Virus record (IMG/VR): IMGVR_UViG_3300031578_000030
Location: 1-59,636 of that record
Length of the DNA stretch: 59,636 nt
Reading direction: 5' to 3' (one strand)
DNA from: a virus
The stretch's first letter is position 1; the number at the start of each line of letters is the position of its first letter. Below the pieces are notes generated by a model. It did no database searches. It saw only the letters and a list, made by a program, of their open reading frames with translations, and was not told the DNA's origin. Below are positions 40,065-48,348 of the stretch, piece after piece. Made by a program: the position numbers and the translations under genes.

Positions 40065-40403
40065 CTAGTCTCCCTCGATCACAATCTCGAACTCTTGCTG
40101 GCCGACAGGGAACGTGTCCCGGTTGCCGTCCGCATCGGTCACGACGAAATAGGCGTAGTAGGTTCCCGCCGTGTCCACGTCGGCTGCCTGCGGGTTGTAA
40201 CGGCACTCCCCGTCGTCCTCATTCGTGACCTCAACGTTGCTTGTCGTCTCGGCCACTACGTCCTCGCCGTCGGCGTCGACCATATAGAAGCTGACAGTCT
40301 TGTCGGCAAGACTGACTGCATTACCGTCCGGCCGCTCCAGCGTTGCCGCAATCGGGATTTCGGTATCGCCTACGTGGCGCTTCTGGCGTCGCTTGACTAC
40401 CAT
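40065..40403 (-). CDS. BppU-N-like Ig domain baseplate protein (112 aa)
   Basis: 112 residues: IPIAATLERPDGNAVSLADKTVSFYMVD, GECRYNPQAADVDTAGTYYAYFVVTDADG. This is the pattern of the N-terminal Ig-like domain of receptor-binding/baseplate upper proteins. It lies next to the tape measure, so probably part of the tail. Confidence 0.68.
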   Translation of the reverse strand: MVVKRRQKRHVGDTEIPIAATLERPDGNAVSLADKTVSFYMVDADGEDVVAETTSNVEVTNEDDGECRYNPQAADVDTAGTYYAYFVVTDADGNRDTFPVGQQEFEIVIEGD

Positions 40404-40418
40404 GACAGGGCCCCTCTG

Positions 40419-40817
40419 TTATTTCTCGCCTACAGCGGCGACCGTGGCACCCTGCTTTTCCGGCCATTGACCCGTCTTGATGAAGTGATCCGCCGCCCGC
40501 TTGCCAAAGTGCTCCATCGAGACGTAGATCGTTTTGGAGCGGACGAAAATCTGGCGAACAACCTTGCCGTCTTTCAAGATGACAGGCTGATATACGTACG
40601 GCGGCTGAACGTCAAGCCGTTTGTAGACTCGCACCTCGAAGCCTCGATGATCCTGCGTCTCGGCAAGCTCGATCTGGGCTGCCGGGATGTCCTCGGCGGT
40701 TTTGAACGACCGGCGAAGCGCTTTCATTTCGGTTTGCGAGCTATGGTGTCTCAGAGTCTTCGTTTCCGCGAGGATCTTTTTGAGACCCACGATGTCAGTA
40801 ACGAGTTGCTGAAGCAT
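40419..40817 (-). CDS. Hypothetical tail-region protein (132 aa)
   Basis: 132 residues: helical N-terminus (LVTDIVGLKKILAETKTLRHH), then RGFEVRVYKRLDVQPPYVYQPV and IFVRSKTIYVSMEHFGKRAA. ATG 40817 follows AAGGAG. No domain recognised; virion or chaperone role by context. Confidence 0.58.
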   Translation of the reverse strand: MLQQLVTDIVGLKKILAETKTLRHHSSQTEMKALRRSFKTAEDIPAAQIELAETQDHRGFEVRVYKRLDVQPPYVYQPVILKDGKVVRQIFVRSKTIYVSMEHFGKRAADHFIKTGQWPEKQGATVAAVGEK

Positions 40818-40830
40818 GCTTCTCTCCTTA

Positions 40831-41277
40831 TCAGGCTGGTTGCCCGATGTTCAAGAATCCCTCGGCCGGTGCCGGGGCAGTCACTTGAGTGGCCAACGCG
40901 GTTACGTCCGAGGTGTAGTCAACGAACAACAGCGGGATGTCCCCCGTGCCGCCATCGACGTACTTGACCACGAGGGCTCCCTGATAGTCCCGGGTAGCGT
41001 CGCCGGACAGGCCACTCCATACCCAGTTGTCGGACGACCAGACCATTTCGTTGTCCGTGTCGTCCGCGGATACTGCCGGCGTCGTGATGTCTTCGTGCGC
41101 GTACCCCGTCGCGTCACCCTCGTCAAGCGTCGTGATACCGTCAACCGTGGCGGCGTCGGGCTCGGTGTCCGCAGTGGTATTGGTCATCAACAGGAGTGCG
41201 TCCAGATTGTCCGTCTCCCAGTCAATGGTGTTCTCGAACGTGCCCACAAGGCCGTTTTGATAAAGTACACTTGCCAT
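40831..41277 (-). CDS. Tail/fibre-associated protein (148 aa)
   Basis: 148 residues, acidic, beta-type. NGLVGTFENTIDWETDNLDALLLMTNTTADTEPDA (in parts), then the HEDITTPAVSADD segment and GALVVKYVDGGTGDIPLLFVDYT. This is the recurring small structural protein that follows LamG fibres in environmental phages. ATG 41277 follows AAGGAG. Confidence 0.62.
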   Translation of the reverse strand: MASVLYQNGLVGTFENTIDWETDNLDALLLMTNTTADTEPDAATVDGITTLDEGDATGYAHEDITTPAVSADDTDNEMVWSSDNWVWSGLSGDATRDYQGALVVKYVDGGTGDIPLLFVDYTSDVTALATQVTAPAPAEGFLNIGQPA

Positions 41278-41293
41278 GTCTATTGGCTCCTTG

Positions 41294-42733
41294 TTACTGT
41301 AATCCCACCAGTGTTTTCCGTTCGGTCGACGTCCCCACGAGCACCATACGCTCAGTGGTAGTTCCCTGAAGCTCCACGCGAGTAGCGGAAGTCCCCACGA
41401 GTCGCATGCGTTGCCTGACTACCGCTATGGTGCTCGTCGCCGTTACAGCCGGCTGGCTGACTGCGGCCACGACCACAGCCGTTGCCGCCTCGACTATGGC
41501 CTCCCACGCCGCGGTAAGTAACGGCTGCGATACCGAGGCCACAAGCGGCGACAACTCTGCGGATACCGCGAGTTGCCAGGTGGCGGTCACGGCAGGTTGG
41601 CTGGCAATCGCAACAACCGCCGCCGTACCGGCGATCGCGCCGGTCACACCTTCCGCCGTTACCTCCGGGGTCGAGACGGAGGCAGCCACTTCGCCGAGGC
41701 TGGCCGAGACTTCCAGGACGTGCGTAGCCGTAACGGCGGGTTGAGAAACAGCGGCCGCCACTTCAGCGAGATTCGCCGAAACTTCAAGCACGTGGCTGGC
41801 AGTCACCTCGGGCTGGGCCACGGTTGCGGTTGTTTCGGCAAGCTCAGCCGAGACTTCCAGCACATAGGTCGCGGTAACTGTCGGCTGCTCGATGACCAGG
41901 GCAGTTTCAGCTAGGGTGGCCGATACCTCCAAAACGTGCGTAGCCGCAACGGCGGACTGGGATAAGACAGCCACGACGACCGCTGTGCCGGCGGTTTCGC
42001 CCGCCGCTGCCGCTGCCGGGAAGATCAACTGCGGCCGGGACGGATAAATCAGGCCCGGCGAATGATCAGCCCACGACGGCGTGTTGACCGGCGTCATGTT
42101 ATAGCCGCCAACCACATCGTTGTCGTGCCGACCCTGCAATCCGCCCAGCGGCCAATACCCGACGAGACCCAGCGGGAACTGCAACGGCGTCCAGCCAAGG
42201 GCCAGTCCGGGTACGGCCACCCGCTCAAACTCATTGGCCTTGTCGCTTGCCGTTGCCCCGGGCCAGTTTGAAATATCCCATATCGCAGCCTCGGCAATTC
42301 GGCCCGACATGTACCCGAATGGCGTGGAATCCGCAGATATGCCGATTGATACCGCATCAGGAGTTACTGCCCCTTGGACATTGGCAGTCGTGCCTTTATT
42401 GGCTCCGTTCAACAATATCCGCATGTCAGTCGAGTTGACCCACAGCCCGCAAGCATGCTGCCATATATTGATCGAATAGTTGATCGACGAATCCGCCTGT
42501 CTCAGGGCTTGGCCAGCCCCGTAGCCTATTGCGCATAGATCGTCGACATCCTCCCGTAACTGCAAAGCGTAATACCACGCCGCGGCGCCCTCGCCAAGCG
42601 AGACCAGTGTTTGATCGGTGTTTAACGCATCCGTAAAGTACCAGCACGCCATCACAAACGGATACGACGATAGCGGAACACTCGTCGTGCGCTTTAGATA
42701 TTCCTGTTGTGCATCATCAAACAGCCGGGCCAT
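41294..42733 (-). CDS. LamG-like fibre protein with Ala/Val repeats (479 aa)
   Basis: 479 residues. Residues 1-240 are a concanavalin-like (LamG/pentraxin type) domain: FVMACWYFTDALNTDQTLVSLG, YALQLREDVDDLCAIGYG, WQHACGLWVNSTDMRILLNG, GRIAEAAIWD, LVGYWPLGG. Residues 250-430 contain about eight imperfect repeats of roughly 20-24 residues built on SQPAVTATHVLEVSASLAE. It is probably a carbohydrate-binding side fibre with a repetitive stalk. ATG 42733 overlaps the upstream stop (TAATG). Confidence 0.75.
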   Translation of the reverse strand: MARLFDDAQQEYLKRTTSVPLSSYPFVMACWYFTDALNTDQTLVSLGEGAAAWYYALQLREDVDDLCAIGYGAGQALRQADSSINYSINIWQHACGLWVNSTDMRILLNGANKGTTANVQGAVTPDAVSIGISADSTPFGYMSGRIAEAAIWDISNWPGATASDKANEFERVAVPGLALGWTPLQFPLGLVGYWPLGGLQGRHDNDVVGGYNMTPVNTPSWADHSPGLIYPSRPQLIFPAAAAAGETAGTAVVVAVLSQSAVAATHVLEVSATLAETALVIEQPTVTATYVLEVSAELAETTATVAQPEVTASHVLEVSANLAEVAAAVSQPAVTATHVLEVSASLGEVAASVSTPEVTAEGVTGAIAGTAAVVAIASQPAVTATWQLAVSAELSPLVASVSQPLLTAAWEAIVEAATAVVVAAVSQPAVTATSTIAVVRQRMRLVGTSATRVELQGTTTERMVLVGTSTERKTLVGLQ

Positions 42734-43275
42734 TACGCCACCACCTCGTACAGGTCAACGTGGGTGATCCAGATTGAATCAGCGTAGTCATCGGCCCCGT
42801 CGGCACTGTCCCGCCGAATGCAGATCCGACACGCATCTCCCGCTGCAATCGCGTCGGCCTGGGCCTGGTTGAAAGTAATCGTCGCCACGTTCAACTCGCC
42901 AGCGTTGGCATCCACCGCATCGGTCACCGACTGGTGGGCGGCGAAAGCATCGGCGGTCGCGTGCATGTCGTGGGCATCCGATTCGGTGATGCACTCAAAT
43001 GCCCCATCCAAGACGACGGAACCGCCCCCACCAGCAGCGTCGCCGAAATAGTAGATCAGCAATTTCGCCCCGCTGCCGTCCGTCCAGATATTCGCATCGG
43101 GGACTGAGAACGATTGTGACACCATCGCCGACTCGTTCGCTCCGTCGATGAACTTCATCGAACTGCGTCCGCTCGGGGCAGCGGCCAAGGCGGGGATATC
43201 GCCAGCCTCAATGATTGTGTTCTGGTCGCCGGTGAAGAACGATGCCGGCAGGCTCATGCGAAATTCGTCAGCCAT
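42733..43275 (-). CDS. Structural protein, beta-rich (180 aa)
   Basis: 180 residues: SMKFIDGANESAMVSQSFSVP, GSGAKLLIYYFGDAAGGGGSVVLDG, NVATITFNQAQADAIAAGDACRICIRRDSADGADDY (in parts). Resembles jelly-roll type tail appendage proteins. In the late operon ahead of the LamG fibre. Role by context. Confidence 0.6.
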   Translation of the reverse strand: MADEFRMSLPASFFTGDQNTIIEAGDIPALAAAPSGRSSMKFIDGANESAMVSQSFSVPDANIWTDGSGAKLLIYYFGDAAGGGGSVVLDGAFECITESDAHDMHATADAFAAHQSVTDAVDANAGELNVATITFNQAQADAIAAGDACRICIRRDSADGADDYADSIWITHVDLYEVVA

Positions 43276-43276
43276 G

Positions 43277-43558
43277 CTATATCTCCAGTCCTACTGAATC
43301 CTGTTCGGTGGCGTGATTCGGTCGGTACTTGCTCTCGGCCGCCGTCACGCCAGGTAACGCCGCCAGAGCTTGCAAATCCGTCTCAACGGCTTGCATTGCC
43401 GTCAGTTCACCCGCCGTGAATTCATTCTGGAGATCGTTGCCGACGATTGCTGCGCGGATTGCCGCAACCACGGCATTGGCGTTTTCGATCGGCTTCGCTA
43501 CCCGCACATACCACAAATTGCGAACAGTCTGCGCTCGTTTCGTTTCTGCAAGGGTCAT
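43277..43558 (-). CDS. Hypothetical protein (93 aa)
   Basis: 93 residues, helical: AQTVRNLWYVRVAKPIENANAVVAAIRAAIV, then GELTAMQAVETDLQALAAL. ATG 43558 follows AAAGGAG. Late region; function unknown. Confidence 0.58.
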   Translation of the reverse strand: MTLAETKRAQTVRNLWYVRVAKPIENANAVVAAIRAAIVGNDLQNEFTAGELTAMQAVETDLQALAALPGVTAAESKYRPNHATEQDSVGLEI

Positions 43559-43599
43559 GTACGCTCCTTTCGTTACTCCCGCACCAGCGGTGCGATCAG

Positions 43600-43824
43600 T
43601 CAAAGCACTTTCATCAAAAACGCTCCGATCCCGCCGCCAAGCACGCCGCTCCCAACCACGACGCCGCAGAAGAAGATCATGCGGCCCGCGACACGTCGGG
43701 CCAGGCAGGTCTTTTCATGTTCTCGGAGCAAGATGAGTGCCATTTCGCGGGCCGCTTCTCTGGCAAGCTCCCGAACGAACTCGTTGAGCGGCACCTTGAT
43801 CGTCTGGAGATCCCGTTCAGTCAT
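43600..43824 (-). CDS. Small membrane protein, holin candidate (74 aa)
   Basis: 74 residues: charged N-terminal amphipathic helix (NEFVRELAREAAREMALIL), then one hydrophobic segment IFFCGVVVGSGVLGGGIGAFL at the C-terminus. Adjacent to two papain-fold hydrolases, so it may be a holin or spanin-like anchor; one membrane span makes this tentative. Confidence 0.55.
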   Translation of the reverse strand: MTERDLQTIKVPLNEFVRELAREAAREMALILLREHEKTCLARRVAGRMIFFCGVVVGSGVLGGGIGAFLMKVL

Positions 43825-43831
43825 CGTTGCC

Positions 43832-44431
43832 TCATCTTCCTACAGGTACGGTGTTGAAACCGGGCAACTCACGCGGATCATTGCCCTGGACGTAGTGATA
43901 ATCCGCCCCCCATAAACCCCATTTGCAAATCTCAACCGGGTCGGTGTTCGACGGGTTGATCTTGTGGCTGAGCAAGCCGCCCGCCTCGTAGATGAATCCC
44001 GCCAGCTCTGAACAGAAGTACGCTTCCTCGCATTCCGTGTTAGGCAAATGCAGCCCGACCCGAGCTGCTTGCCATACGTCGTACCGCCGGCCGATGCTGC
44101 CGAGCATGTAGGCGGTCATCCGGCGGTAGTCGCACCGCTTCTGCTGATCCGGCCCCAGCGGCAGCCACCACACGTCGCCGTCGTACGCCGCCAGCCGATG
44201 CCGCAAGGGGACGGCCCGCACCTCGGGGATCACGGCCTCGATGATCCAAACAACGAATAGCTCGTCTTGGGCCCGGGTTCGGAGCACGGGTGCTACATGA
44301 TCCACGGGCCCGCCGCAGAGCCCCTGAACCACGGAAGCTACAGCGCTTTTGCCGCCAAAAGCGAACAGGTCACCGGTCGCCACGGTTGGCTCGACACTAC
44401 GGGTTCGGTAGTCGGTCCAGGGAATGTTCAC
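43832..44431 (-). CDS. Permuted NlpC/P60-like (YiiX/YebB type) hydrolase
   Basis: 199 residues. ATGDLFAFGGKSAVASVVQGLCGGPVDHVAPV (in parts) with His45, and EAYFCSELAGFIYEAGG with Cys140, in the permuted papain-like order of YiiX/YebB proteins. Likely cleaves peptide or ester bonds in the cell wall or envelope. GTG 44431 overlaps the preceding stop (GTGA); a TTG at 44452 is the alternative start. Confidence 0.72.
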   Translation of the reverse strand: MNIPWTDYRTRSVEPTVATGDLFAFGGKSAVASVVQGLCGGPVDHVAPVLRTRAQDELFVVWIIEAVIPEVRAVPLRHRLAAYDGDVWWLPLGPDQQKRCDYRRMTAYMLGSIGRRYDVWQAARVGLHLPNTECEEAYFCSELAGFIYEAGGLLSHKINPSNTDPVEICKWGLWGADYHYVQGNDPRELPGFNTVPVGR

Positions 44432-44595
44432 AATCCAGCTTTCTTCAGGCAAGCCTTCGCTTGTTCAACGATGGTCGTGTAGCCATGTCTCTCAGCTATC
44501 TCAATCAACACCCCAAGGTCATTTCGTTTAGCCTCCCGCAAGTCTGCAACCTCACGCTCCAGCTTAGCAACTTGTTCCGACAGAGTTCCAGACAT
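44428..44595 (-). CDS. Small coiled-coil protein (55 aa)
   Basis: 55 residues: SGTLSEQVAKLEREVADLREA is a clear heptad coiled coil, followed by VLIEIAERHGYTTIVEQAKAC. ATG 44595 follows AGGAG, and the stop overlaps the start of the hydrolase gene. Real gene by coupling and composition; function unknown. Confidence 0.68.
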   Translation of the reverse strand: MSGTLSEQVAKLEREVADLREAKRNDLGVLIEIAERHGYTTIVEQAKACLKKAGL

Positions 44596-44628
44596 TTCGA
44601 TTCTCCTGTTTGGGAATGAGATTCATGT

Positions 44629-45450
44629 TCACCCCGTTGCAGTCACGAGGCCGATGGCAAACAAATCGATGTCCGGTGTGCCCCGGCCTTCCTCAAGATC
44701 CACGAAACCAGCGTCGCCGTAATCCATGCCCCAACTGTTGCGGTGGCGCACGGCAAAGCGGTCTTTGCCTCGGCTCTGACCTAAATAGAGAACTCGATAG
44801 CCAGCGTGGAGCGCGTGCCCCCACCATTGATAACCGACGGGGCAGGGGATGTTGAGGAAAGAAAATGTCACGAGAGCATCAAACGCCTTGCCGCCTGACA
44901 GCAAACCGTCCGTCCATTCATCGACCTGGTACTTGGCACACTCCTCTTCCCAGCCCTTCTGCCATTTGCTCGGGCTGAACGAATAGCGAGAATCCTGCAT
45001 GGACGCCGGGCAAGTGCCGAACTTCACGGCTTGCATCAAGTCGTCTTCGGGATACGCGCCACGATTCCGCCAGCCCGTGATGGGCCCACCGATTGCCATG
45101 GCTGATAGTTCGACGTAGGGATGCCCCTGCACGCACCGTTGGACTTCCATCGGGTCCTTGATGCTATGGGCATGGCAGAAATTGGTGCTGGCCTGATCCG
45201 AGGCTCGAATGCCGGCTCGGCGCACAAGGTCCTCAAGCCAGGATTGCTCTTGGTCCTTCTGCTTGATTCGGTCGATCCATTCTGATCGTGGAATGAGCAA
45301 AGCCGGGTCCATCGGCTTGGCCACGGCACACTCGCCGAAGTTGGTCTTGCGCGGCCAGGCCCCGCCGAGCATTCGGTCGTGGTCATCGTGCCGCGTCGGG
45401 TCGATGTGGAGCTTCCAGGTCTGGTCGTTGATCAGGGGAACTTGCGGCAT
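44629..45450 (-). CDS. Papain-like (C1) cysteine peptidase
   Basis: 273 residues. DQASTNFCHAHS (Gln86, Cys92), GHALHAGYRVLYL (His212) and HRNSWGMDYGDAGFVDLEEG (Asn238) reproduce the Gln-Cys-His-Asn order of C1 papain-like peptidases, including NSWG. It has no signal peptide, so it would act in the virion (tail peptidase) or after release by a holin. TGATG overlap with the upstream gene. Confidence 0.8.
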   Translation of the reverse strand: MPQVPLINDQTWKLHIDPTRHDDHDRMLGGAWPRKTNFGECAVAKPMDPALLIPRSEWIDRIKQKDQEQSWLEDLVRRAGIRASDQASTNFCHAHSIKDPMEVQRCVQGHPYVELSAMAIGGPITGWRNRGAYPEDDLMQAVKFGTCPASMQDSRYSFSPSKWQKGWEEECAKYQVDEWTDGLLSGGKAFDALVTFSFLNIPCPVGYQWWGHALHAGYRVLYLGQSRGKDRFAVRHRNSWGMDYGDAGFVDLEEGRGTPDIDLFAIGLVTATG

Positions 45451-46250
45451 CACTCACCTCCATACTTCTTGAGCAATTCAAGCATCGCCGCCGCGTCCGC
45501 CGGCCACGGGCCCTCGAACCGCTGACTACCGTTGTCGATAATCAGCCAGGGCATCTTACCGGAAGAGACCCCAGCGTCGAACGCCTGGCGCAGGGCAGGT
45601 GCCATCTGGACAAGATCCGCGTCCTTGTCCAGCATCCGATACGCCGGCTGGCCCTCGATCATCTGACTGTGCTTGTCCAGGTAATCCCGAATCGGCTTGC
45701 TCGTCAGGATCGCCCGCTGCTGGAGTATCAGGTTGCTTGTCTTCGGGTCCTGCTCGTAAATGAGCATTGTCAGCAGCGGGCCGGGCTGAGGGTTTGGATC
45801 TGGATCCGGTTGTGGATCAGGCTGCGGATCGGGTTGCGGATCTGGCTGCACGTCCCCATACTCAAAATCGGCCCGGATGATCGGGTCAAGCCCGGGTGCC
45901 TCGACCTGGAGCAAGAACGTCCGAGGCCCCGGCACCGTGCCCACGAAGAGCTGCGTCCGGCCGGCATCGAATCCGAGCACGAGGTCCGTGTCCAGAAGCG
46001 GGATGCGATGCCAGGTAATTCGCTGGCCTTCCTCGACGCCCTGGGCCTGGAGGATCATCGTCGCCCCCGGCTGCGCTTCCTGCGTCGGAGGAAACGGCGA
46101 AACGACCACGGTCACCTCGGCCTGTGCGACCTCGTTTGCGGGAATAAACGTGAATATCCCCAATGCAATAAATCCTGCGAGGATCGCGCCAATCACAATA
46201 CCCCCAAAATCAGGTCCCACACGTTGCAACCACCTATCAACGTAGCGCAT
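45450..46250 (-). CDS. Membrane-anchored protein with Pro-Asp linker (266 aa)
   Basis: 266 residues: one N-terminal membrane helix (IVIGAILAGFIALGIFTFI), a beta domain (VTVVVSPFPPTQEAQPG, ILQAQGVEEGQRITWHRI), a repetitive DPQP linker, and a C-terminal domain ending KMPWLIIDNGSQRFEGPWP and MLELLKKYGGE that resembles a thioredoxin-like fold without the CxxC. Probably exposed to the periplasm. Upstream of the C1 peptidase, perhaps a partner in lysis. Confidence 0.62.
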   Translation of the reverse strand: MRYVDRWLQRVGPDFGGIVIGAILAGFIALGIFTFIPANEVAQAEVTVVVSPFPPTQEAQPGATMILQAQGVEEGQRITWHRIPLLDTDLVLGFDAGRTQLFVGTVPGPRTFLLQVEAPGLDPIIRADFEYGDVQPDPQPDPQPDPQPDPDPNPQPGPLLTMLIYEQDPKTSNLILQQRAILTSKPIRDYLDKHSQMIEGQPAYRMLDKDADLVQMAPALRQAFDAGVSSGKMPWLIIDNGSQRFEGPWPADAAAMLELLKKYGGE

Positions 46251-46262
46251 GGTAAGCCTCCT

Positions 46263-46505
46263 TTACAGGCCGAAAATCAGCAACAGCAATGGCAGCAGCT
46301 TTTCGATGAACGCAAGGAATGCGTCCCAATCGAAACCCGGCTTGCCGCATACGGTTGGATTTTCCCTGACAACCGATTCGGCCAGCAAAGCGACCATGCC
46401 GATCCGGTCTTCCGGATCCCATTGGCCTGCATCCTTGATCGCCTTTGCGTGCCTGATCAGGTTGACCAACGTCAGGCCAAGGTCTCGACGTTCTCGAATG
46501 TTCAT
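46263..46505 (-). CDS. Small protein with C-terminal membrane helix (80 aa)
   Basis: 80 residues: RERRDLGLTLVNLIRHAKAIKDAG and MVALLAESVVREN helices, then a hydrophobic C-terminal FIEKLLPLLLLIFGL. ATG 46505 follows AGGAGGTG. Could be a tail-anchored lysis protein; not recognised. Confidence 0.6.
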   Translation of the reverse strand: MNIRERRDLGLTLVNLIRHAKAIKDAGQWDPEDRIGMVALLAESVVRENPTVCGKPGFDWDAFLAFIEKLLPLLLLIFGL

Positions 46506-46532
46506 CACATCACCTCCTGAAAAAGTGTTGGG

Positions 46533-46856
46533 TTATCCCGGTTTTTTTTGACGCTGCCGCTTGGCTGCGTCGAACATCTTCTTTAGTGACTCGCTCATTT
46601 CCTTCGTCATCGGCTCGCCGTGGGTACGGGTAACTTGTTTGGCCCACGGGTAAAACTGAAGCGGATCAATCGCCTTATCCCGCTTCCCTCGAAACATGTT
46701 GTATATCGTCGCCTGTAGGGCGAAGAGGCGATTCCATCGGGACTGGTCCACCGCCTCTGCCATCCACATCAACTCCCGGAGGGTGTATCGCTCGATGTCC
46801 TGGACTCCCGCGAGGGCAGCGAACTCAAGACAGATTCGCCAAACTCCTCCCTCCCG
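46533..46856 (-). CDS. Second frame of tail assembly chaperone (GT-type -1 product)
   Basis: Open frame without a suitable start codon whose first conserved part, VWRICLEFAALAGVQDIERYTLRELMWMAEAV, precedes any ATG, followed by NRLFALQATIYNMFRG and FYPWAKQ. This looks like the downstream partner of siphovirus tail assembly chaperones, normally made by -1 frameshifting. The frame is indeed -1 relative to the upstream gene, which overlaps it by 88 nt. I find no classic slippery heptamer; a purine run GGGAGGGAGGAG (46844-46855) is the nearest candidate. Confidence 0.6.
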   Translation of the reverse strand, partial: REGGVWRICLEFAALAGVQDIERYTLRELMWMAEAVDQSRWNRLFALQATIYNMFRGKRDKAIDPLQFYPWAKQVTRTHGEPMTKEMSESLKKMFDAAKRQRQKKPG

Positions 46857-47287
46857 GCGTCGAACTGTTTCTGCATCGCCTCGCTCTGGATGATCGCCGC
46901 CCCTTTCTCCCACAGGCGGACGACCTCTTCGGCCTCCTTTTCGATCGCCGCCGCCTCGTGGAGCCGGCGGCGGGAGCGGAAAAAATCCGCCCACACCTGC
47001 CGGAATACTTCACTCAGGTCGAACAGCGCCTGACCATTTAGCCGGTTGGCAAAGTCCTCATCCGACAACTGCTTTTCATCAATCTGCGGCTTCAGAACCG
47101 CATAATAGATGTCTACCTGAAGCGCAATGTCGAGATCCATCCTGGTCAGTAGCGGCGGTTCGCCCTCCAAGGGCTCGAACAAATCCACCTTGCCGTACTG
47201 CGGTTCGAGCAGCTTGAGCACGCGATGCCGCGTCCCGACCGTGAACTCAACGGTCCAGTTGTCGCCTTTGGCGTCCTTGAACAACAT
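46769..47287 (-). CDS. Tail assembly chaperone (172 aa)
   Basis: 172 residues: WTVEFTVGTRHRVLKLLEPQYGKVDLF, LLTRMDLDIALQVDIYYAVLKPQIDE, a coiled-coil AIEKEAEEVVRLWEKGAAI, and a non-conserved tail after the probable shift point. It lies between the tail tube gene and membrane genes; chaperones normally precede the tape measure, which here is displaced downstream by the fibre block. Confidence 0.7.
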   Translation of the reverse strand: MLFKDAKGDNWTVEFTVGTRHRVLKLLEPQYGKVDLFEPLEGEPPLLTRMDLDIALQVDIYYAVLKPQIDEKQLSDEDFANRLNGQALFDLSEVFRQVWADFFRSRRRLHEAAAIEKEAEEVVRLWEKGAAIIQSEAMQKQFDAGREEFGESVLSSLPSRESRTSSDTPSGS

Positions 47288-47298
47288 GGCTCACCTGT

Positions 47299-47754
47299 TT
47301 ACGCCCCAGTGGTTGTCGTGGTTGTCGTGGTCGTGACTGACTGCCACGACGGATCTCGCACCTCGTCGGTCGGCTCGGCTTTGGTCATATAGAAGGCAAA
47401 GCCCTCGTTGTCCTCATCACGGCTAAATTCCGTAATGTAAAAGTCAGCATCGAGCCCCTCGCCGCCGAGTTCGGTTGTCGCAAACAACGCTATCGGCGTG
47501 TTAGCGTTGAACGCCACAATCATCGCAGCCAGAAACGCGTCGTCCACGATGTCCCAAACCTTGAAATCAAGAGAGACTTCCGTCGCGATCGGCTTCTTGG
47601 TCTTGTACTTCGCTGACCGTCGAAGCGCCTCGGCCACGATCTTCGTCTGCCCGAGCGTCACTTCAGACACGTTGGTTGTCAGCGTGTCGGCCGTTGCTTC
47701 AGCGTCCCCGTAGTAGAATTCGCCGTTGAGCGATACACGTAATACGCCAGCCAT
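47299..47754 (-). CDS. Major tail (tube) protein
   Basis: 151 residues: GVLRVSLNGEFYYGDAEATADTL, VSEVTLGQTKIVAEALRRSAKYKTKKP, LDFKVWDIVDDAFLAAMIVAFNANTPIALFA (in parts), then YITEFSRDEDNEGFAFYMTKAEP. The pattern fits phage tail tube proteins. The C-terminus is a run of nine threonines (VTTTTTTTTTGA), unusual and perhaps surface exposed. Confidence 0.72.
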   Translation of the reverse strand: MAGVLRVSLNGEFYYGDAEATADTLTTNVSEVTLGQTKIVAEALRRSAKYKTKKPIATEVSLDFKVWDIVDDAFLAAMIVAFNANTPIALFATTELGGEGLDADFYITEFSRDEDNEGFAFYMTKAEPTDEVRDPSWQSVTTTTTTTTTGA

Positions 47755-47763
47755 GATCGCCTC

Positions 47764-48348
47764 CTATCCTGTAGGTTTGATGCTATTTTTGAACAGTTCC
47801 GAAACCTTTGGTTTGTTTGCCTCAAACGCCGGGTGCATGTAGGGCCGAGCGCTGATCGTGGCCGTCCGCTTCCGCCTCGCCCGGATCCGCAACGCCTGGC
47901 CCTTCTTGTGCCACAGACGCTTTTTACCTGCACGAAACCACTGGTCCGGGTCACGGCCCATCTTGTGAACCGCTGCACGCCCGCGGGGCGTGAGGTCCCG
48001 CTGGTACTCTTCCACCCGGATGCCGCCGCCGTACTCCAGCACGGCCGCCCCCGTCGGCTGACCGACAGGTTGCCCGTCCCGTGTCTTTCGCCGAAATATC
48101 GTCGGCCCGATCACCACGTTTTTCCTGGTCGGCTCCACGCGGAAAAAGATGTTGCGCTTGAGCGCCCCTGACCTGTTGGTCGGCGCCTCCCCTACCCGGG
48201 AGACTCGCTTCCGTCTCCGAATACTGAGCCGTGCCGTTCGCATCACGAAAGCACCGAACTTGCTCAAGGCCCGCAGCTCGCCCTTCGCCTTGGCCAGCAT
48301 GACCTTCTGCGCTTTGAACCAGATTTTGCCCGGCCGCATTCCGATCAT
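47764..48348 (-). CDS. HK97 gp10-like head-tail/neck protein (194 aa)
   Basis: 194 residues, very basic. SKFGAFVMRTARLSIRRRK, TNRSGALKRNIFFRVEPTRKNVVIGP, and TISARPYMHPAFEANKPKV at the end match HK97 gp10-type neck proteins (conserved RPYMHPAF). Start ATG 48348 overlaps the upstream stop (ATGA). Confidence 0.75.
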   Translation of the reverse strand: MIGMRPGKIWFKAQKVMLAKAKGELRALSKFGAFVMRTARLSIRRRKRVSRVGEAPTNRSGALKRNIFFRVEPTRKNVVIGPTIFRRKTRDGQPVGQPTGAAVLEYGGGIRVEEYQRDLTPRGRAAVHKMGRDPDQWFRAGKKRLWHKKGQALRIRARRKRTATISARPYMHPAFEANKPKVSELFKNSIKPTG

